DNA of 9,561 nucleotides, from contig CAMOVA010000032.1 in the NCBI GenBank assembly GCA_946626905.1, forward strand, positions 1 through 9,561, read 5' to 3'. Origin of the DNA: an uncultured Bacillota bacterium (GTDB lineage: Bacteria; Bacillota_I; Bacilli_A; RF39; UBA660). The notes below the pieces were generated by a model. The model ran no database searches, had not been told where the DNA came from, and saw nothing but the letters and a program-made list of their open reading frames with translations. A program made the position numbers and the translations under genes. Shown here in pieces: positions 5,431-9,561 of the stretch. Every line of letters starts with the position of its first letter. Positions within the stretch are counted from its first letter, which is position 1.

Positions 5431-6402
5431 ATGAAAAAATTTCATAAATTATTAATATCTCTTCTTCTATCATTATATTTTATACCATATAATGTTCTTG
5501 CCTATTCTTCTTATATAATACCAGGAGGAGAAAATATAGGCATCACCATTAATTCAAAAGGAATAATGGTTATTGGTAAATATAAAATTAATGGGGATTT
5601 ATTAAACAAAGATATTAAAACAGGTGATATTATCACTAAAATAAATGATAAAAAAATATCAACCATTAATGAAATGACTGAAACTTTAAATACTAAAGAC
5701 AAATTTAAAATAACTTATGTACATAACAAAAAAGAAAAAACAACTAACTTAGAACTAATAAAAGAAAATGATACTTTGAAAACCGGATTATACGTTAAAG
5801 ATAATGTAACAGGAATAGGAACTCTATCTTTCATAGATCCAGAAACAAAAAACTTTGGTGCTTTAGGGCATGAAATAACTGAAAAAAATACAGGAATAAT
5901 GTTAGAAATTAAAAATGGAAAAATATATGAAAGTAATGTTACTAGAATTGATAAAAGTAAAGATGGAAATCCAGGAGCCAAAGATGCGACTATAAATACT
6001 GAAGAAATATTTGGTACAATTAATAAAAATACTACTAATGGAGTATTTGGAAAATATATAGATGAATTACCTAATAAACATAAATATAAAGTTGCTAAAA
6101 CAAATGAAATTAAACCTGGAAAAGCAAAAATACTAACTGTTTTAAGTAATAAAGAGATTAAAGAATATGATATAAATATCTTAAAAATAAGTATTACTGA
6201 TAATAATAAAAACTTGTTATTTGAAGTAACTGATAAAGAATTGTTAAATAAAACTGGTGGAATAATACAAGGTATGAGTGGTTCTCCTATTATACAAGAT
6301 AATTATATTATAGGAGCAGTTACTCATGTGGTTGTTGATAATCCAACAAAAGGATATGGTATATTTATTACAAAAATGTTAGAAGAAGCAGAAAAAAAAT
6401 AG
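5431..6402 (+). CDS. spoIVB: SpoIVB-type S55 serine peptidase
   Basis: In spore formers this secreted forespore protease cleaves the SpoIVFA regulator in the intermembrane space and so triggers SpoIVFB and pro-sigma-K processing. Residues 1 to about 24 are a Lys-led hydrophobic signal or anchor segment (possible cleavage after VLA). A PDZ domain spans about 35-115 (GITINSKGIMVIG, KTGDIITKINDKKIS). The S55 domain follows, with GALGHEI giving catalytic His147 and GMSGSPI giving Ser283. Asp268, 15 residues before the serine, matches the B. subtilis spacing (Asp363, Ser378), so the triad looks intact. GAVTHVVVDNPTKGYGI near the end is typical. At 323 residues it is shorter than B. subtilis SpoIVB (about 426). 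ATG at 5431 follows AGGAGTTGAT, one mismatch from the ideal ribosome-binding site. It converges with xseB and shares its terminator. Whether the organism sporulates cannot be told from this gene alone. Confidence 0.92.
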   Translation: MKKFHKLLISLLLSLYFIPYNVLAYSSYIIPGGENIGITINSKGIMVIGKYKINGDLLNKDIKTGDIITKINDKKISTINEMTETLNTKDKFKITYVHNKKEKTTNLELIKENDTLKTGLYVKDNVTGIGTLSFIDPETKNFGALGHEITEKNTGIMLEIKNGKIYESNVTRIDKSKDGNPGAKDATINTEEIFGTINKNTTNGVFGKYIDELPNKHKYKVAKTNEIKPGKAKILTVLSNKEIKEYDINILKISITDNNKNLLFEVTDKELLNKTGGIIQGMSGSPIIQDNYIIGAVTHVVVDNPTKGYGIFITKMLEEAEKK

Positions 6403-6421
6403 AAATTATTTCTATTTTTTT
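6393..6421. terminator. Bidirectional terminator shared by spoIVB and xseB
   Basis: The arms 6393-6405 and 6409-6421 are perfect complements (13 bp, core ATAGAAA) around the three-base loop TTA, with an A-run at one end and a T-run at the other, so transcripts from both strands end in a hairpin plus U-tract. It contains the spoIVB stop (6400-6402) and nearly all of the xseB stop (6420-6422). The genes are only 17 bases apart. Confidence 0.8.
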
Positions 6422-6629
6422 ATTCTTCTACATTAAAGTCTTCTTCTTCATTATTTTCTAATACAATCTTAGAAACTTGTTTTTCTATGTTTTTTAATTG
6501 TTCATCACATTCTTTAACTAGCTTCATAGCCTTTGTATATTTGTTAATAGATTCTTCTAAATCTATTTCTCCGTTTTCTAATTCATTTACAATATTTTCT
6601 AATTCTTTTATTTTTTCTTCAAATTTCAC
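6420..6629 (-). CDS. xseB: Exodeoxyribonuclease VII small subunit
   Basis: Small helical subunit that binds several copies per XseA to form exonuclease VII, a metal-independent single-strand DNA exonuclease used in repair and recombination. The 69 residues fit the family (about 70-85). They show the pattern LENIVNELENGEIDLEESINKY near 10-31 (two-helix coiled coil), the conserved Cys at 40 in LVKECDEQL, and an acidic tail. The start is GTG at 6629, preceded by GAGGTGA; the GTGA overlaps the TGA stop of xseA by four bases, indicating translational coupling and fixed stoichiometry. Last gene of the operon. Confidence 0.95.
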   Translation of the reverse strand: MKFEEKIKELENIVNELENGEIDLEESINKYTKAMKLVKECDEQLKNIEKQVSKIVLENNEEEDFNVEE

Positions 6630-7891
6630 TTTTTCACCTCTTCTACTTTTGCAAGTACATATCCATCTTTAAATTTTGTTTTTATAGTACTTCCTTCTTT
6701 TACTTCTTTAGAAGAAGTAATTACTTTATCATCTATATATGTTAAAGTATAACCTCTATCTAACACATTCAAAGGATTAACAAGTTTTAATTTATCAATT
6801 ATATTAGTTAATTTATTAGAATGTTCTTTATATAAATTAACTGGATTATTTAAAATATAATGATTTTTATAGTGATACAATTCTACTTTTGTTTTTTCTA
6901 TTTTTGAATTAATTAAATTATTAATTTTTTCATTTAAAATATCTAATGTTTGTTTTTTATTTTCAAACATTATTTCTGGATTTTTAATAACAAAAGAATT
7001 TTTAACACTATCTAAATATAAAGATAAATAATTTACTTTCTTATTAATTGCTTCATTAAGTCTAATATTATATTGTTTTAAACTATGCATAATATCAGCA
7101 ATATTAGGTACCGCTACTTCAGCAGCTCCTGTTGGAGTTGGCGCTCTAAAATCAGCTACATAATCAATAATAGTAAAATCAATTTCATGACCAACCGCTG
7201 AAATAACAGGTGTAGAACAAGCAAAAATTGTTCTAGCAAGTTCTTCATCATTAAAGCAATTTAAATCTTCAAAAGAACCTCCACCACGACCAACAATTAA
7301 TACATCTAAATTATATTTATCTGCTTGTTTTACTTTATCTACTATATCTAAAGAAGCATTTTCACCTTGGACTAAGCAAGGAAACAAATATGTTTCACAT
7401 AATGGGAATCTTCTTTTAATAGTTGATAATATATCTTTAACAGCAGCACCTGTACTAGCTGTTACAATACCTACTCTTTTAGGAATTTTTGGTAATGGTT
7501 TTTTATACTTTTCATCAAACAAACCTTCTGCTTGTAATTTTTTCTTTAATTTTTCAAAAGCAATATATAAATTACCTACACCATCTTCTTGCATATCTGA
7601 TACATATATTTGGTAACTACCAGAAGATTCATAAATTCTAATACTACCTTCAACAAGCACTTTAGTACCTTCTTTAGGAATAAAGTTTAATTTAGTTGTA
7701 TCACGTTTAAACATAATAGCATTTATCTTACTATTATCATCTTTAATAGAAAAATAATAATGTCCAGATGTATGTGCTTTAAAATTAGAAATTTCACCTT
7801 TTAAATATACTTTTATTAAATTAGGATCTTGTTCAAATTTAAACTTTAAATATTTAGTAATGGCTGATACTGTTAAATACTTATCATTCAT
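6626..7891 (-). CDS. xseA: Exodeoxyribonuclease VII large subunit
   Basis: Catalytic subunit of exonuclease VII, degrading single-stranded DNA from both ends to oligonucleotides. The 421 residues are near family length (about 450 in B. subtilis). An N-terminal OB-fold spans about 1-100 (YLTVSAITKYLK, KGEISNFKAHTSGHYYFSIK). The catalytic domain starts with RVGIVTASTGAAVKDIL at 139-155 and carries LIVGRGGGSFEDLNCFNDEE at 198-217, AVGHEIDFTIIDYVADFRAP at 232-251 and the PTPTGAAEVAVP segment. A long coiled-coil region follows (about 265-375) that docks XseB. The ATG at 7891 overlaps the end of nusB by eight bases and has no clear Shine-Dalgarno sequence, so it probably depends on ribosomes finishing nusB. 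It ends in TGA, which is good evidence that TGA is a stop here. Confidence 0.97.
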   Translation of the reverse strand: MNDKYLTVSAITKYLKFKFEQDPNLIKVYLKGEISNFKAHTSGHYYFSIKDDNSKINAIMFKRDTTKLNFIPKEGTKVLVEGSIRIYESSGSYQIYVSDMQEDGVGNLYIAFEKLKKKLQAEGLFDEKYKKPLPKIPKRVGIVTASTGAAVKDILSTIKRRFPLCETYLFPCLVQGENASLDIVDKVKQADKYNLDVLIVGRGGGSFEDLNCFNDEELARTIFACSTPVISAVGHEIDFTIIDYVADFRAPTPTGAAEVAVPNIADIMHSLKQYNIRLNEAINKKVNYLSLYLDSVKNSFVIKNPEIMFENKKQTLDILNEKINNLINSKIEKTKVELYHYKNHYILNNPVNLYKEHSNKLTNIIDKLKLVNPLNVLDRGYTLTYIDDKVITSSKEVKEGSTIKTKFKDGYVLAKVEEVKK

Positions 7892-8291
7892 TTATTTCAT
7901 TATGAAGCACATTATCTAATACTCCATTAATCATCTTTCTAACTGAATCATCACTATAAGTTTTAGCAAGTTCTACTGCTTCATTAATACAAACTATATT
8001 AGGAGTATCTGTATATAATAATTCATATAAACCCATTTCTAATATAGCTTTATCAGTATTACCTAAACGGTTAATACTCCAACCATCTAAATATTTATTT
8101 GCCATATCATCTAACTCTTGTTCATGAGTTATTACACCATAAACTATTTCTTTTACAAACTCATTATCTACTTCTAATACTTCTTTAATTACATTATCTA
8201 CTTGATAATCTATTTTATTTTTTTTATACATATTTATTTGATATAAAATTGTCATAATACTTACTCTTAATTTACTTCTATGCATTTCCAT
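7884..8291 (-). CDS. nusB: Transcription antitermination factor NusB
   Basis: All-helical RNA-binding protein that, with NusE (S10), binds boxA in rRNA leaders and supports antitermination and rRNA maturation. The 135 residues match the family. The N-terminus (MHRSKLRVSIMTILYQ) aligns with the usual RRKARE-ALQ-LYQ helix, though the Arg/Lys pattern is weaker. The family signatures are FVKEIVYGVITHEQELDD at about 47-64, WSINRLGNTDKAILEMGLYE at about 71-90, and INEAVELAKTYSDDSVRKMINGVLDN toward the end. The ATG at 8291 follows AGGTGAT with a three-base gap. It is 32 bases downstream of the 177-aa gene and overlaps xseA. In other Bacillota nusB also precedes xseA and xseB, usually with folD between nusB and xseA; folD is missing here. 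Confidence 0.95.
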   Translation of the reverse strand: MEMHRSKLRVSIMTILYQINMYKKNKIDYQVDNVIKEVLEVDNEFVKEIVYGVITHEQELDDMANKYLDGWSINRLGNTDKAILEMGLYELLYTDTPNIVCINEAVELAKTYSDDSVRKMINGVLDNVLHNEINE

Positions 8292-8323
8292 TTTATCACC
8301 TAACTAATTCTATCATAATTTAT

Positions 8324-8857
8324 TTAATTTATCAAAAAATTCGATATCATATCCGATACATTATATAAAGTATCAGATATATAATATAATTTATCTAAAA
8401 TAAATTTATTCTTTGTATTTTTTGTATTTATCTTTAAAATAAACCCATCATCACATTTGATTATTTCATAATCTTTAGTATATCTTGAATATCTTTTAGC
8501 TATAAGATTTAATATATTCTTCGTTTTAGAAAAATAATATATTTTATCATTATTTATATATATACTATCTTTTATAAAATGTTTTAAATACTTTTCTACA
8601 GTATTAGCATTTACTAACATATAATCAATTCTTTTTTTCTTATATTTTTTTCTAAGACTTTTGACACTTATCCTTTTATTAAATCCAAATAGTTTATTAG
8701 AATCAATTTTATTATTAAAAGATTGTAATAAATCAACACTTTTAATTTTTGAATTTTTATTAAAGGCATTTAAAATATCTTCATCATTTATTCCAACACC
8801 TATAACACTACCAGACATATTTTTGACATATTTTACTAATGTACTATTAATTTTCAT
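8324..8857 (-). CDS. Hypothetical 177-aa protein, possibly methyltransferase-like
   Basis: I do not recognise this gene. It is a basic, 177-residue soluble protein without signal peptide or membrane segment. Residues 15-42 have the look of a Rossmann-type nucleotide-binding start: a beta strand and glycine turn (GSVIGVGIND), a helix (EDILNAFNKN), then a second strand ending in an acidic residue (IKSVDLL). Further strand-like segments follow at 77-83 (IDYMLVN), 97-108 and 130-144. This order recalls a small class I S-adenosylmethionine methyltransferase with a divergent glycine motif, but no catalytic motif is visible, so function is open. A Lys-rich patch lies at 61-76 (KRISVKSLRKKYKKKR) and could bind nucleic acid. 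The ATG at 8857 directly abuts the TAG of tcdA, and its ribosome-binding site GGTGAT lies inside the end of tcdA, indicating coupled translation and possibly a shared role in tRNA or RNA modification. Confidence 0.75.
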   Translation of the reverse strand: MKINSTLVKYVKNMSGSVIGVGINDEDILNAFNKNSKIKSVDLLQSFNNKIDSNKLFGFNKRISVKSLRKKYKKKRIDYMLVNANTVEKYLKHFIKDSIYINNDKIYYFSKTKNILNLIAKRYSRYTKDYEIIKCDDGFILKINTKNTKNKFILDKLYYISDTLYNVSDMISNFLIN

Positions 8858-9532
8858 CTAATCACCTACTATTTGATTTACTATATAACTTGTAAGTAAA
8901 AGTCCTGCTGTAGCAGGAACAAATGAATTTGAAGCGATTGTTTTACCACTTACATTAACTTGTTCTTTACTACACACAACGGGTATTTTACCTTTTAATT
9001 TTTCATGTTTTACCATATTTCTTAAAACTTTAGCAATTTTATCATATGATGTTTTTCTTAAATCTGTAATTTCTAATTTAGATGGATCCAATTTAAATCC
9101 TGTACCCATACATGATATAAATTTAATGTTTTTAGATAGGCACTGTCTTATTACTTCTTCTTTTACAGAAATAGTATCACATGCATCTATAACATAGTCA
9201 TAATCACTTATATTTAAAATATCAAAATTAGATACACTTATTTTTTCTTTTATTGTTTTTACTTTACAATTTGGATTTATGCTTTCTATTCTTTTTTTAA
9301 ATTCATCTACTTTTAATTTACCAATATTATCATTATTAGATATTAATTGCCTATTTAGATTAGTTATATCAATCTTATCATAATCAACAATAGTTATTTC
9401 TTCAAAACCACTTCTTACTAAACTCTCTAGAGTATATCCACCTACTCCTCCAATACCAATTAGTAAAACTTTAGTTTTTTTAATTTCATCTATCTTATCT
9501 TTTCCAATTAATAATTCTAATCTATCAAGCAT
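8858..9532 (-). CDS. tcdA: tRNA threonylcarbamoyladenosine dehydratase (ThiF/E1-like)
   Basis: ATP-dependent enzyme that cyclises N6-threonylcarbamoyladenosine (t6A) at position 37 of ANN-decoding tRNAs to ct6A. It belongs to the ThiF/MoeB/E1 superfamily. The glycine-rich nucleotide loop is GIGGVGG at 26-32, an acidic end of strand 2 is at Asp50, ITNLNRQL at 56-63 provides the conserved Asn and Arg of the adenylation site, and YVIDACDT lies at 113-120. The subfamily signature is CMGTGFKLDPSKLEITDLRK through DKIAKVLR (141-171) and the C-terminal SFVPATAGLLL. At 224 residues it is somewhat shorter than the usual 245-270, mainly in the C-terminal half, with no sign of a frameshift. The ATG at 9532 follows GGTGAT. 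TAAAAT at 9548-9553 (minus strand) could be its -10, but the -35 would lie outside the window. First visible gene of a five-gene operon. Confidence 0.9.
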   Translation of the reverse strand: MLDRLELLIGKDKIDEIKKTKVLLIGIGGVGGYTLESLVRSGFEEITIVDYDKIDITNLNRQLISNNDNIGKLKVDEFKKRIESINPNCKVKTIKEKISVSNFDILNISDYDYVIDACDTISVKEEVIRQCLSKNIKFISCMGTGFKLDPSKLEITDLRKTSYDKIAKVLRNMVKHEKLKGKIPVVCSKEQVNVSGKTIASNSFVPATAGLLLTSYIVNQIVGD

Positions 9533-9561
9533 AAAATCACCACTTATATTTTATCAAATTA

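Noticed and set aside
8335..8390. Short inverted repeat GATAC/GTATC inside the 177-aa gene
   Set aside because: It lies in coding sequence where a small amino-acid repeat (ISDTLY, VSDM) explains it; five-base arms are expected by chance.
1..9561. CRISPR array, insertion sequence, prophage, tRNA or rRNA
   Set aside because: No regularly spaced repeats, no transposase or integrase, no long terminal inverted repeats, and no cloverleaf or rRNA segment were seen on either strand.

Overview
The window is very AT-rich (by eye about a quarter G+C) bacterial chromosome with Bacillota-type gene content: ribosomal protein S2, EF-Ts, an RNase J-family protein, the sporulation protease SpoIVB, NusB and exonuclease VII. 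Strong Shine-Dalgarno sequences (AAGGAGG or GGTGAT) and sigma-A-like promoters with 17-bp spacers fit the same group. TGA is used as a stop (xseA, nusB) and tryptophan is TGG where checked, so the code is standard rather than the Mycoplasma code. My inference is an uncultured, host-associated low-GC member of the Bacilli close to the Mollicutes, descended from a spore former. The species cannot be named from this sequence.

Layout. Positions 1-3066, minus strand, are a translation block: rpsB (S2 with an unusual C-terminal extension), tsf, frr and a small Cys-rich orphan gene. The usual pyrH between tsf and frr is absent; tsf ends in a terminator, and frr and the orphan each have their own promoter. 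Just upstream, 3067-4716, lies an RNase J homologue whose metal-binding residues are largely replaced, resembling the RNase J2 subunit type.

A divergent intergenic region (4717-4864) carries two mirror-image promoters built around a 9-bp inverted repeat. It drives rnj leftward and, rightward, a small COG2426 membrane protein followed by spoIVB. spoIVB converges on a minus-strand operon, and the two share one perfect 13-bp bidirectional terminator. That operon (9532 down to 6420) is tcdA, an unrecognised 177-aa gene, nusB, xseA and xseB, tightly packed with zero-gap and overlapping junctions. In classical Bacillota nusB, xseA and xseB lie in the same chromosomal neighbourhood as spoIVB, so this looks like a shrunken and rearranged remnant of that cluster.

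Functionally the window covers translation (S2, EF-Ts, ribosome recycling factor), RNA metabolism (RNase J homologue, NusB, tRNA t6A cyclisation by TcdA), DNA repair (exonuclease VII) and a sporulation signalling protease. I found no tRNA, rRNA, CRISPR array or mobile element, and no gene-free stretch longer than about 155 bases. The features most worth a second look are the degenerate RNase J, the extended S2 with its GC-rich structured leader, the mirrored promoters, the two unrecognised proteins, and the repeated placement of stop codons inside terminator hairpins.
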